DNA of 64,000 nt from Hungatella sp. UBA5385 (GTDB lineage: Bacteria > Bacillota > Clostridia > Lachnospirales > Lachnospiraceae), in contig DHOR01000048.1 of NCBI GenBank assembly GCA_002409995.1, forward strand, positions 6,928-70,927, given 5' to 3'. Shown here piece by piece: positions 16,316-24,359 of the stretch. The position numbers were made by a program, and so were the translations under genes. Positions within the stretch are counted from its first letter, which is position 1. Each line of letters starts with the position of its first letter. The notes under the pieces are model-generated. The model did not search any database and was not told the origin of the DNA. It saw only the letters and a program-made list of their open reading frames with translations.

Positions 16316-17713
16316 ATGAAGTACAGAGACAACAAAATAACCGATTTAAATATCGCTTATATTGGCGGTGGTTCCAGAGGCTGGGCATGGACCTTTATGA
16401 CAGACTTATCTATGGACGATTCCATGAGTGGTACAGTCCGCCTTTATGACATTGACGAAAGTGCAGCTAAAAACAACGAAATCATTGGCAACAAACTGAC
16501 TGCCCGTAATGATACAAGCGGAAAATGGAATTATATAACCAGCAGTTCCCTGGAAGAAGCTTTAACTGGCTGTGATTTTGCAGTGATATCCATTTTACCT
16601 GGTACCTTTGATGAGATGGAATCTGATGTGCATCTTCCAGAGCGACTGGGCATCTACCAGTCTGTAGGCGATACCTCAGGTCCTGGCGGTATGATCCGTG
16701 CACTGCGCACCATCCCAATGTTTGTAACCATAGCTGAAGCCATTAAGAAATTCTCACCTGATGCCTGGATTATTAACTATACCAATCCTATGTCCTTATG
16801 TGTGAAAACACTTTATCATGTATTCCCTGAGATAAAAGCATTTGGATGCTGTCACGAAGTCTTTGGAACACAGAAGGTGTTAAAAGGCATTTGCCAGGAG
16901 ACCTTAGGCTTAAAGGATGTAGAACGTCATGATATTCATATTAATGTATTGGGAATCAATCACTTTACCTGGCTGGATCAGGCTTCCTACAAAGGCATTG
17001 ACTTATTCCCGATCTATAAGGATTATATAGATGAACACTACGAAGAAGGTTATGAAGAGCCTGATAAAAACTGGGCAAATGGCACTTTCAACTGTGCACA
17101 CAGAGTTAAATTTGACTTGTTCCGCCGCTATGGTCTCATCGCCGCTGCAGGCGACCGCCATTTAGCTGAGTTTATGCCTGGAGATGAGTACCTGAAGAAT
17201 CCTGAGACAGTAAAGAGCTGGAAGTTTGGACTCACTACTGTAGAATGGAGAAAGAACGATCTGAAAGAGCGTCTGGCTAAGAGCCATCGTCTGGCTGCCG
17301 GAGAAGAAGAGATCAAATTAGAGCCTACAGGTGAAGAAGGAATTCTTCTGATTAAGGCGCTCTGTGGTTTAGACCGTGTAATCAGCAATGTAAATATTCC
17401 AAACAGTACTTTACAGATTCCTAATCTCCCTGCTGATGCCATCGTGGAAACCAATGCAGTATTCAGCCGGGATTCCATTAAGCCTGTTGCAGCAGGAGAA
17501 CTTCCAGAGTCTGTACAGCAGCTGATTCTTCCTCATGTAGAGAATCACGAGCGGATATTAAAGGCTGCACTTACTTGTGACCGATCTCTTGTTTATGAAG
17601 CATTTGAGACTGATCCACTGGTAAAAGGCAAAGCCGGTAAAGAAGAAATCCACAAACTGGCTGATGATATGATTGCCAACACCCTTACTTATCTTCCTAA
17701 AGGCTGGCAGTAA
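16316..17713 (+). CDS. lplD: GH4 alpha-galacturonidase (LplD-like)
   Basis: 465 residues, NAD- and Mn-dependent glycoside hydrolase family 4. Visible are the Rossmann motif AYIGGGSRGW (about 14-23), NYTNPMSL (154-161), the metal-binding Cys within CHEV (179-182) and His in GINHFTWL (213-220). In GH4 the CHEV variant characterises alpha-galacturonidases such as LplD, rather than alpha-galactosidases or 6-phospho-glucosidases. Strong AGGAGG site. It starts an operon with GH105, consistent with digestion of pectin-derived di- or oligogalacturonides in the cytoplasm. Confidence 0.88.
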   Translation: MKYRDNKITDLNIAYIGGGSRGWAWTFMTDLSMDDSMSGTVRLYDIDESAAKNNEIIGNKLTARNDTSGKWNYITSSSLEEALTGCDFAVISILPGTFDEMESDVHLPERLGIYQSVGDTSGPGGMIRALRTIPMFVTIAEAIKKFSPDAWIINYTNPMSLCVKTLYHVFPEIKAFGCCHEVFGTQKVLKGICQETLGLKDVERHDIHINVLGINHFTWLDQASYKGIDLFPIYKDYIDEHYEEGYEEPDKNWANGTFNCAHRVKFDLFRRYGLIAAAGDRHLAEFMPGDEYLKNPETVKSWKFGLTTVEWRKNDLKERLAKSHRLAAGEEEIKLEPTGEEGILLIKALCGLDRVISNVNIPNSTLQIPNLPADAIVETNAVFSRDSIKPVAAGELPESVQQLILPHVENHERILKAALTCDRSLVYEAFETDPLVKGKAGKEEIHKLADDMIANTLTYLPKGWQ

Positions 17714-17727
17714 AAGGAGGTTTATCA

Positions 17728-18843
17728 ATGACGAACGAAGAATTACTGAATAACATTCACCTGGTAGTAGACAAACTGATGAATCTGGGCGGCTCAGATT
17801 CTGACAAGGATAAAAGCGTTACACAGGCTGATCGTGAAAAAGGAATCATAGAACGGGATTTTGGAATCAAGGAATGGGACTGGCCCCAGGGAGTGGGATT
17901 ATATGGTCTTAATAAGCTGCAGGAATTCTATGGTGATAACCGCTACTTATCATTTTTCCAGGAGTGGTATGACAATAACATGGAGATCGGACTGCCCTCC
18001 AGGAATATTAACACAACAACTCCATTTCTGCCTCTTGTATCCTTAACAGAGAGTATGAACCATAAAGAGAAGTATGAAAAGCTGTGCTTGGAGAGAGCTG
18101 ACTGGTTAATGAATGGTCTTGCACGCACAAAAGAGGGCGGATTCCAGCATGTAACCAGTGCCATTGGCGACCGTAACGGCATTACATTAAATGACAGCCA
18201 GATTTGGGTTGATACTCTTGTTATGACAGTTCTTTTCTTAAATAAAATGGGACTTAAATATAACAAACAGTCATGGATTGACGAATCTGTTCATCAGTTT
18301 CTGCTCCACATTAAATATCTTTATGACAAGCAGTCAGGCCTTTTCTATCATGGCTGGAGTTTTAACCGTAATGATAATTTTGGAGGCGTTTTCTGGTGCA
18401 GAGGCAACTCCTGGTTCACCTATGGTGTTATGGATTACTTAGAAGCTTGTGGAGACAATATAAACAGCGGATTCCGTCAATACCTTATAGATACCTTCCG
18501 TGCCCAGGTTGATGCGCTCTTAAAGCTTCAGGCGCCTTCCGGTCTCTGGTATACCGTACTTGATGATCCTGACAGCTACGAAGAGGTTTCCGGTTCTGCC
18601 GGAATTGCAGCAGGCATCTTAAAAGGAATCAAGGCAGGCGTTCTGGATTCTTCCTGTCAGGCTGCAGCAGATAAGGCTATAGAAGCAATCTGTGCCAATA
18701 TTAGCGATGACGGTACTGTATTAAACGTTTCTGCAGGAACAGGTATGGGTATGGACAAAGAACACTATAAGAATATTGCAATTATGCCTATGGCATACGG
18801 CCAGGCACTTACACTTGCAGCTCTTTGCGAAGCACTTCAATAA
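17728..18843 (+). CDS. GH105 unsaturated rhamnogalacturonyl hydrolase (YteR/YesR-like)
   Basis: 371 residues, an (alpha/alpha)6 barrel without signal peptide. Motifs include IKEWDWPQGVGLYGLNKL near residue 47 and DSQIWVDTLVMTV, whose Asp (about 162) corresponds to the catalytic Asp of YteR. HGWSFN and FWCRGNSWFTYGVMDYL are also typical of GH105. It releases unsaturated galacturonic acid from products of rhamnogalacturonan lyases. It follows the GH4 gene by 14 bases with its own AGGAGG site. No transporter or lyase is encoded nearby. Confidence 0.88.
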   Translation: MTNEELLNNIHLVVDKLMNLGGSDSDKDKSVTQADREKGIIERDFGIKEWDWPQGVGLYGLNKLQEFYGDNRYLSFFQEWYDNNMEIGLPSRNINTTTPFLPLVSLTESMNHKEKYEKLCLERADWLMNGLARTKEGGFQHVTSAIGDRNGITLNDSQIWVDTLVMTVLFLNKMGLKYNKQSWIDESVHQFLLHIKYLYDKQSGLFYHGWSFNRNDNFGGVFWCRGNSWFTYGVMDYLEACGDNINSGFRQYLIDTFRAQVDALLKLQAPSGLWYTVLDDPDSYEEVSGSAGIAAGILKGIKAGVLDSSCQAAADKAIEAICANISDDGTVLNVSAGTGMGMDKEHYKNIAIMPMAYGQALTLAALCEALQ

Positions 18844-18865
18844 TACAACAATCTAAAAAAGAAGA

Positions 18866-18898
18866 GAAGGTGTTGACATTTTACATGCCGGCACCTTC
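18866..18898. terminator. Hairpin between convergent GH105 and phosphodiesterase genes
   Basis: GAAGGTG at 18866-18872 pairs with CACCTTC at 18892-18898 across a 19-base loop, in the short convergent gap. The T-run is poor, so the terminator function is only probable. Confidence 0.4.
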
Positions 18899-18904
18899 CC
18901 ATAT

Positions 18905-19405
18905 CTAAACTCCACCTTTACCCACAAAATTCAGGGTAAAATGAGCCTCTCCCTCTTCATCAATCTCCATCAGCATATAAGAAGGTTTTCTGCCCTCCTG
19001 GCGGGGATAAGAAAGACTGCCAGGATTTAACACAATCAGCCCCTTATTAACCTCATAAAATGGTCTGTGAGTATGTCCATACATAACAATATCTATCTGG
19101 CGGTATCTGGCTTCCTGTTCCAGACGCTCCACACCCAGAGACACATTATAATAATGACCATGAGTCAAAAGCACCCTGTATCTGCCAATCATAATTTCCT
19201 TTTCTCTTTCCAGATTGGAAAAGAAATCATTATTGCCCAGAACCATTTCCAGTTCACAGCCCTCATTGACCCAGCCGGCTATTTTCACTTCACTGCCTTC
19301 TGAATCACCCAGATGAATCAGCATATCCAGCGGCTCTGTCTTTTCTATTACTTTTTTCAAATTCCCATCAAGACGATGAGTATCACTGACTATTAATATC
19401 TTCAT
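18905..19405 (-). CDS. YfcE/MJ0936-family metallophosphoesterase
   Basis: 166 residues with the calcineurin-like metal motifs: VSDTHRLDG (6-14), HLGDSEGS, VLGNNDF, LTHGHYYN and MYGHTHRP, ending in a conserved LNPGSLSYPRQ loop. This family hydrolyses phosphodiesters in vitro; the natural substrate is unknown. It overlaps the RdgB gene by 4 bases, the last gene of a five-gene operon. A second YfcE-type paralogue opens the same operon (22572-23120). Confidence 0.85.
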   Translation of the reverse strand: MKILIVSDTHRLDGNLKKVIEKTEPLDMLIHLGDSEGSEVKIAGWVNEGCELEMVLGNNDFFSNLEREKEIMIGRYRVLLTHGHYYNVSLGVERLEQEARYRQIDIVMYGHTHRPFYEVNKGLIVLNPGSLSYPRQEGRKPSYMLMEIDEEGEAHFTLNFVGKGGV

Positions 19406-20016
19406 ACTGCTTCCCCCCTGCAGCTTATCTTTAGTTTTTCCTTTATGGCCTCCAATGCCTTTCCTCTATGGCTGATCTGATTCTTCTGTTCCATAGACAG
19501 CTCTGCGCTTGTTACACCAAATTCAGGTATGTATACAATAGGATCATAGCCGAAGCCTCCGCTTCCGGCCGGTTTCTCTGCAATCAGGCCTTCCATGACT
19601 TCCTCAGCATGAAGAACATGACCATCAGGAAGCACTGCTGCAATATTACAGACAAATCGTGCACTTCTTAGCTGTCCCTTTGCATCTGCCACCCTGTCAA
19701 TAATATTCTGATTTTTAATTGCATAAGAGGTGTCCTCTCCTAAATATCTGGAGGAATAAATCCCAGGCTCACCGTTTAGATAGTCAACCACAAGCCCTGA
19801 ATCATCTGCCAGCACAATTCCGCCAGTCAGATTCCAAACTGCCTTTGCTTTGATTTCTGCATTTTCTCCAAAGGTACTTCCATTTTCTATAATTACAGGA
19901 TCAACTCCTGCCTCCTTCATAGACAGGATATCCATATCCAAATCTTTTAGTATTTCCCGTATTTCCTTCATTTTACCATCATTTCCTGTGGCAAATACGA
20001 TTTTTATATCACTCAT
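19402..20016 (-). CDS. rdgB: XTP/dITP diphosphatase (RdgB/HAM1)
   Basis: 204 residues. The start IVFATGNDGKMKEIREIL and the segment LADDSGLVVDYLNGEPGIYS are diagnostic of the HAM1 house-cleaning pyrophosphatase, which hydrolyses XTP, ITP and dITP to monophosphates. The C-terminus has the conserved GFGYDPIV and SHRGKALEAI. Full length. It lies 9 bases after the papain-like protease gene and overlaps the next gene, so all are co-transcribed. Confidence 0.95.
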   Translation of the reverse strand: MSDIKIVFATGNDGKMKEIREILKDLDMDILSMKEAGVDPVIIENGSTFGENAEIKAKAVWNLTGGIVLADDSGLVVDYLNGEPGIYSSRYLGEDTSYAIKNQNIIDRVADAKGQLRSARFVCNIAAVLPDGHVLHAEEVMEGLIAEKPAGSGGFGYDPIVYIPEFGVTSAELSMEQKNQISHRGKALEAIKEKLKISCRGEAV

Positions 20017-20025
20017 TATTCTCTC

Positions 20026-21411
20026 CTATCTGTCCACGGTATACGCCTTCAGACATAAATTACAATTTTGTTTCTTCTCCACACGTTCCCAGGCAATGCC
20101 ATCAGGACTGATGTAGCCTTCTCCATCCGTAATATCCACAGTAGTTCTTACATCCTTTGCATCATATTCAATAGCTACAGGGTGGATCGCATCCGGTGTG
20201 GTAATTTTAACCATCACTGCAAAACGCTCTCCCGGGTCAAGATAAAAGCCTTCTCCATTCTCCCCTTGCAGGTTCACAGTATAATACCCGGAATAGTCCA
20301 TAGTCCCCTTAGCAGCAGGTATTCGGTCTTCCAGACCGCCCTCATTGATTATGACTGTTTCTTCATCTGCATGACGCACTACATATACTTCATAAGAGGT
20401 ATGGCGCCCTGCAGCATAAAATCCCACTGATTGAAGCTCCTGGCTGCTGCCAGCCTTATATACGCTGGAAAACCAGGCAGTTTCCATTCCATAGCCAATC
20501 TGCCCAACCCAGCCCCGCATATCAGACTGATAAATATGATCATAATTATCAGGCGGTTCCACTGACGTATAGATCATATTATTCATACCTATATTCGAGT
20601 CATAATAAGACACATAATAATAACCCAGTTCTCCGAATCCGTCGCCCCAGCTGTTGGTACAGATAAAAGCTCCATCTCCATTGACAGGAGTATTAAAATT
20701 CTCCTTCGGATAATTGTCATCCCAGCCTATTATTACAGAATCATGGTTAGGGGCTTCTGAGCCTACATAGCAGTAAGCATATCTGCTTTTATTATAGTAA
20801 TCAGATTCTCTGTACTCCTCTGTCATAGAGGTATAGAGGGAGCTTTGGACTCCTCCATACTGAAGTACTGCCAGTTTGATCTTCTTATAATCCTTGGCAG
20901 GAACAAACTGAATCTCCTGAACATGTTTGACAGCCTTTAATCCATCAGGGGAAATGCCATCGCCATATGGGTCCTCCTCTTCCGTCACAGGCCCCTTCCA
21001 GGACAGAAGATAAGCCATAGACATGGTGAATTCTCCTCCACTTTCCTGGGAAATGCTAAAACCATTATTTAAAGACATATGATCCTCAGAGAAATTCCAC
21101 TGTTCCTCAGGCATCAAACTGGATTCCAGAGCCATTAAAGAAGCAAATGCCCAGCAGGTCCCCAGAGAGCCCTGATTCTGAACTTCTGAAACACGGCCTG
21201 CAAGTCTTCCATCATAAGCTTCAGGAAGTTCATCTCCATCTGCATATGCAGCAGTTTCTGCAGGCTCATCCTTCGCAGCAGTTTCTGACACTTCCGTCTT
21301 CTCCTTTGCGGACTTTATAAAATACAGCCCAGGTCCGGAATATAAGCTTATCCCGCTATAAATACAGAGAAAAACTGCCATCAGAATAATCAGCCATCTT
21401 CTAACCTTCAA
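20026..21411 (-). CDS. Membrane-anchored C1 (papain-like) peptidase
   Basis: 461 residues. An N-terminal hydrophobic segment (about 5-22) probably anchors it facing outward. The linker (30-65) is rich in Glu/Ala/Lys. The C1 domain has catalytic Cys86 in QGSLGTCWAFA, His223 in PNHDSVIIGW and Asn253 in CTNSWGDGFG. The C-terminal ~180 residues form a beta-rich lectin-like domain found in Lachnospiraceae C1 peptidases. Substrate unknown. It is unusual that a secreted protease sits within an operon of housekeeping genes, 1 base after the methyltransferase stop. Confidence 0.85.
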   Translation of the reverse strand: MKVRRWLIILMAVFLCIYSGISLYSGPGLYFIKSAKEKTEVSETAAKDEPAETAAYADGDELPEAYDGRLAGRVSEVQNQGSLGTCWAFASLMALESSLMPEEQWNFSEDHMSLNNGFSISQESGGEFTMSMAYLLSWKGPVTEEEDPYGDGISPDGLKAVKHVQEIQFVPAKDYKKIKLAVLQYGGVQSSLYTSMTEEYRESDYYNKSRYAYCYVGSEAPNHDSVIIGWDDNYPKENFNTPVNGDGAFICTNSWGDGFGELGYYYVSYYDSNIGMNNMIYTSVEPPDNYDHIYQSDMRGWVGQIGYGMETAWFSSVYKAGSSQELQSVGFYAAGRHTSYEVYVVRHADEETVIINEGGLEDRIPAAKGTMDYSGYYTVNLQGENGEGFYLDPGERFAVMVKITTPDAIHPVAIEYDAKDVRTTVDITDGEGYISPDGIAWERVEKKQNCNLCLKAYTVDR

Positions 21412-21412
21412 A

Positions 21413-22570
21413 TCATTCTCCTATTTTCTTTTTCGGTGGTCTTGGACCCATAAACTGATAGAAATAAGTTTTCATCATACCATTATATATTTTACGGTTT
21501 TTATCTGCTTTTCTGCCAATGTATTTCTCAGCATCCTCATATGCTGTGATCATATAGAGAGACCAGGAATCTAAAACTCTGTACCGCTCACCGATCTGGC
21601 GGTATAATCCTGGAAGATTCTCCTTCTCCTCAATTCTCTCACCATAAGGAGGGTTGGTAATCACAAAACCATATTTTTTAGGATGGCTTAAATCCTTTAA
21701 AGCCCTCTGCTGAAAATGAATCATATGGTCCACACCTGCTGATTCTGCATTGGCTCTGGCAGCCTTAATAATCTCCCCATCAATATCATATCCCTGAATA
21801 TCCACCTCTACGCTGGTATCCACCATTTCATTGGCTTCATCCATTGCATCATACCAGCATTTTCTCGGAATAATATTCTTCCAGTCTTCTGCAATAAAAG
21901 AACGGTTCATACCCGGTGCCATATTAGCTGCTATCATAGCCGCCTCAATGGGAAATGTTCCGCTTCCGCAGAATGGATCAACCAAAATCCGGTCTTTATT
22001 CCAGGGTGTCAGCATAATGAGAGCTGCAGCCAGAGTCTCTGTAATAGGAGCCTTGCTGGTTAAAGTTCTGTATCCTCTCTTATGAAGGGAATCACCAGAA
22101 GTATCGATTCCGATAGTCACCTGATCCTTATAGAGAAATACTCTCAGAGGATAACTGCTTCCGCTCTCTAAAAACCATTCAATTCCATAAGCTTTTTTCA
22201 GCCGCTCTACCATGGCTTTTTTCATAATAGACTGGATATCAGAAGGGCTGAACAGCTTGCTTTTAATAGAAGATGCCTTAGCTACCCAGAACTTCCCATC
22301 CTGGGGAATATATTCCTCCCACTCAATGGATTTTGTTCCCTGAAACAGCTCCTCAAAGGTTTGTGCCTGAAAACTTCCCACTTTCAGAAGAATTCTTTCT
22401 GCTGTCCGAAGAAAGATATTAGCTCTGCATATGGCCTCGTCATCTCCCAGGAATGTCACTCTTCCATCTTCAACTAATACGATATCGTATCCCAAATCAA
22501 TAATTTCTCTTTTCAATACTGCCTCCATACCAAAATGGCAGGGTGCAATGAGTTCAAATGTTTTTCTCAC
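21413..22570 (-). CDS. THUMP-domain class I RNA methyltransferase (RlmL/YpsC-like)
   Basis: 385 residues. The N-terminal ~150 residues hold a THUMP-type RNA-binding domain (SFQAQTFEELFQGTKSIEW). The SAM-binding Rossmann domain follows with VDPFCGSGTFPIEAAMIAAN and the catalytic TNPPYGERI motif typical of N2-guanine or 23S rRNA m2G methyltransferases. B. subtilis YpsC is the likely closest relative. The short Lys-rich C-terminus (RPPKKKIGE) is probably not structured. It lies 1 base after the YfcE gene. Confidence 0.9.
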   Translation of the reverse strand: MRKTFELIAPCHFGMEAVLKREIIDLGYDIVLVEDGRVTFLGDDEAICRANIFLRTAERILLKVGSFQAQTFEELFQGTKSIEWEEYIPQDGKFWVAKASSIKSKLFSPSDIQSIMKKAMVERLKKAYGIEWFLESGSSYPLRVFLYKDQVTIGIDTSGDSLHKRGYRTLTSKAPITETLAAALIMLTPWNKDRILVDPFCGSGTFPIEAAMIAANMAPGMNRSFIAEDWKNIIPRKCWYDAMDEANEMVDTSVEVDIQGYDIDGEIIKAARANAESAGVDHMIHFQQRALKDLSHPKKYGFVITNPPYGERIEEKENLPGLYRQIGERYRVLDSWSLYMITAYEDAEKYIGRKADKNRKIYNGMMKTYFYQFMGPRPPKKKIGE

Positions 22571-22571
22571 C

Positions 22572-23120
22572 TTATTCTCCTAACTTTATCTCTTTTACTG
22601 TATTTCCTTCAAAATCCATAACACGAAAAACCTGCTCCTCCAAAATAGCATAGGTATTTGGATTGCCTCCTTTTGGAATGGAGACAGAGCCAGGATTTAA
22701 AACTACCACTCCTTCCTGGTCCTCTGCTGTTAAAACATGAGTATGACCATGAAGCAGTATGTCACCCTTCTGCATAGGAGGAAGATTCTCTCTGTTATAG
22801 ACATGACCATGAGTTGCGTAAATAGTAAGGCCATTAAGAGCTAACAGCCCATAATCTGCAAGCACCGGAAACTCCAGCACCATCTGATCCACCTCTGTAT
22901 CGCAGTTGCCGCGAACACAGTATATCTGGTTTTTATTTGCATTCAGCATGGTGATCACCTCTTTGGGAGCATATTCCCTTGGAAGATCATTTCTGGGTCC
23001 ATGGTACAGAATGTCTCCAAGCAGGATCAGTCGGGCGGCACCGGAGTTTTCATATGCGTTTAACAGCTCCCTGCAATAATATGCGGAACCGTGTATATCG
23101 GAAGCAATCATATATTTCAT
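22572..23120 (-). CDS. yfcE: YfcE-family phosphodiesterase
   Basis: 182 residues, a metallophosphoesterase with SDIHGSAYYCRELL, LLGDILYHGPRNDLPREY, VRGNCD, TIYATHGHVYN and LLHGHTHV. The GPRNDLP loop is typical of E. coli YfcE. It is the first gene of the five-gene operon ending at 18905. Compared with the shorter paralogue it keeps an extended loop near residues 45-60. Confidence 0.92.
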   Translation of the reverse strand: MKYMIASDIHGSAYYCRELLNAYENSGAARLILLGDILYHGPRNDLPREYAPKEVITMLNANKNQIYCVRGNCDTEVDQMVLEFPVLADYGLLALNGLTIYATHGHVYNRENLPPMQKGDILLHGHTHVLTAEDQEGVVVLNPGSVSIPKGGNPNTYAILEEQVFRVMDFEGNTVKEIKLGE

Positions 23121-23191
23121 TGGTATTCTCCTTATTTCGCTTAATAGGTATATTCTAAGGCTTACGGGGCATTTCTGTCAATGAATTTACC

Positions 23192-23500
23192 TTAACCTCT
23201 TACCAGATATTTTCCAGTATAATAAGCCATTCCGTTAGCAACATTAATAACGTGATAGCCAAGAGGTTCCAAATCCCGACAAATCTGCATGCTTTGTCCG
23301 CCCCTGGAACAGTAGAAAATCAGTATCCTGTCCCTGGGCAATTTACAGTACCAGTTTTCCCTTTCCTCAAAAGGGAAATTAACCGCCCCCTTTATATGAC
23401 CCATGGCAAAGGACCTTCTATCCCTGAGATCAATAAGAGCAATGCTGTAACCGTCATCTATATAATGATCGACCTCCCAAATCGGTATCGTCGTGAACAT
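23192..23500 (-). CDS. Rhodanese-domain protein
   Basis: 102 residues from the ATG at 23500 (AGGTGA upstream; a start at 23527 is less well placed). Single rhodanese domain: YSIALIDLRDRRSFAMGHIK, then GAVNFP and the active-site loop FYCSRGGQS with the persulfide-forming Cys. It would transfer sulfur or act as a stress-related sulfurtransferase in the cytoplasm. No obvious partner lies beside it. Confidence 0.85.
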   Translation of the reverse strand: MFTTIPIWEVDHYIDDGYSIALIDLRDRRSFAMGHIKGAVNFPFEERENWYCKLPRDRILIFYCSRGGQSMQICRDLEPLGYHVINVANGMAYYTGKYLVRG

Positions 23501-23546
23501 ACAATCACCTGTCCTTTCTAATATCATTATATTCGGATTTAAAAAT

Positions 23547-23558
23547 GGGGTTCGACCC
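23547..23558 (+). repeat. GGGGTTCGACCC repeat motif (single copy)
   Basis: A 12-base, nearly self-complementary motif upstream of the rhodanese gene. The same motif occurs three more times at 37567-37621 between ilvD and ilvB. It looks like a small dispersed palindromic element; no function can be read. Confidence 0.5.
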
Positions 23559-23568
23559 GAAAAATTTA

Positions 23569-23611
23569 AAAAGCACAGAAAAAAGAAGTAATTCCCTTTT
23601 CCTGTGCTTTT
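23569..23611 (-). terminator. Terminator after the Asn-rich gene
   Basis: AAAAGCACAG pairs with CTGTGCTTTT. On the minus strand the stem is followed by TTTTTAAATTTTT, so it would end the transcript of the Asn-rich ORF at 23672-23905. Confidence 0.7.
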
Positions 23612-23671
23612 CCAAGAACGGTTAAAGCATAACTTGATAGAGCCTAAAAATTAGACTCTACTTAAACGCAA

Positions 23672-23905
23672 TTAAAAGTTAGACTTATTCTGGTTATTGT
23701 TCTTGTTGTTGTTATTGCTGTTGTTGCTGTTGTTGCTGTTGTTGTTGCTGTTTCTGCTGCTGTTCTGGTTGTTGTTCTGGTTGTTGTTCTTGTTGCTGTT
23801 CTGGCTGTTGTTCTTGTTGCTGTTGTTGCTGTTGTTCTGATTGTTGTTACGGCAATTCTGAGAATTGTCCATATCTCTGTAGTTATCATTGTAGTTGTTG
23901 TTCAT
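23672..23905 (-). CDS. Asn-rich low-complexity small protein
   Basis: 77 residues from the ATG at 23905, with AGGAGG nine bases upstream, so translation is plausible. After MNNNYNDNYRDMDNSQNCRN almost every residue is Asn, with Ser, Lys and Gln, encoded by AAC/AAT-type triplets that form a long trinucleotide-like tract (about 23690-23850). There is a single Cys. No family recognised. Clostridial spores carry some low-complexity Asn/Gln-rich coat proteins, but that is only a possibility here. The tract could change length by slippage in units of three. Confidence 0.5.
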   Translation of the reverse strand: MNNNYNDNYRDMDNSQNCRNNNQNNSNNSNKNNSQNSNKNNNQNNNQNSSRNSNNNSNNSNNSNNNNKNNNQNKSNF

Positions 23906-24100
23906 CTTATGATACCTCCTGTGAGTGTTAATTGTTACACAGTTATTATGGCTCATTACAGATGGATTATACTTTGATTTTTATTTTTATTTTTTAACAA
24001 AAATTATAACAAAATAACTTTGCTTTTTTACTATAGCTATACTATAATTATCATGAGGAAACAATTTTCCTCATCCTTATTAATTATTTATACTCCCCTC

Positions 24101-24138
24101 AGAAACAGCCGGATAGCTCCCCTATCCCGGCTGTTTCT
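24101..24138. terminator. Strong imperfect hairpin (AGAAACAGCC...GGCTGTTTCT)
   Basis: AGAAACAGCC and GGATAG pair with CTATCC and GGCTGTTTCT, with one bulged C and a CTCCC loop. A T-rich tail follows only weakly (ACTATATTATAAAT). Likely a terminator or processing element in the gap. Confidence 0.5.
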
Positions 24139-24154
24139 ACTATATTATAAATAA

Positions 24155-24189
24155 GAGTCTGCAAGGCAGACTCCCGCGCCGGAGCGCGG
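24155..24189. repeat. Two adjacent hairpins, REP-like element
   Basis: GAGTCTGC-AAG-GCAGACTC (24155-24173) is followed by CCGCGC-CGGA-GCGCGG (24174-24189). The first is a close relative of the inverted repeat at 14798-14820. The composite of palindromes and the local rise in GC suggest a REP/BIME-like dispersed repeat. Confidence 0.5.
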
Positions 24190-24256
24190 TTGATTTATTA
24201 ACCCTATTACCTTAGCGCGGAGTGTGCATCCATAGCGGAGCAATCAATTAATAAAA

Positions 24257-24288
24257 GAACCTCCGGCACTCCTATATGCCGAAGGTTC
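24257..24288 (-). terminator. Terminator of the NlpC/P60 gene
   Basis: GAACCTCCGGC pairs with GCCGAAGGTTC; read on the minus strand it is followed by TTTTATTAATTG. It lies 72 bases after the stop of the gene at 24360. Confidence 0.75.
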
Positions 24289-24359
24289 AACCCTTTTCAA
24301 AATCCTGTATCTAACTAATAAATTTAAATCAAATAAAACGATTATCATAATAATCACAC

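Larger units (their letters stand above)
23906..24359. other. 454-base intergenic region with tandem hairpins
   Basis: No coding frame is convincing. From left: the leader of the Asn-rich gene and an AT-rich stretch (to about 24060), a strong hairpin at 24101-24138, a GAGTCTGC/GCAGACTC hairpin plus a CCGCGC-CGGA-GCGCGG hairpin at 24155-24189, a GC-rich tail with GCGCGGAGTGTGCATCC (about 24214-24230), and a terminator at 24257-24288 serving the NlpC/P60 gene. Confidence 0.6.

Noticed and set aside
18905..23120. Two YfcE-type genes as a recent tandem duplication
   Set aside because: The two proteins differ clearly in length and motifs (the GPRNDLP loop is only in one), so they are old, distinct family members.
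23690..23880. Repetitive GTT/GTTGCT tract as a possible CRISPR array
   Set aside because: The repetition is a short trinucleotide pattern without constant repeats and unique spacers; it is the coding tract of an Asn-rich ORF.
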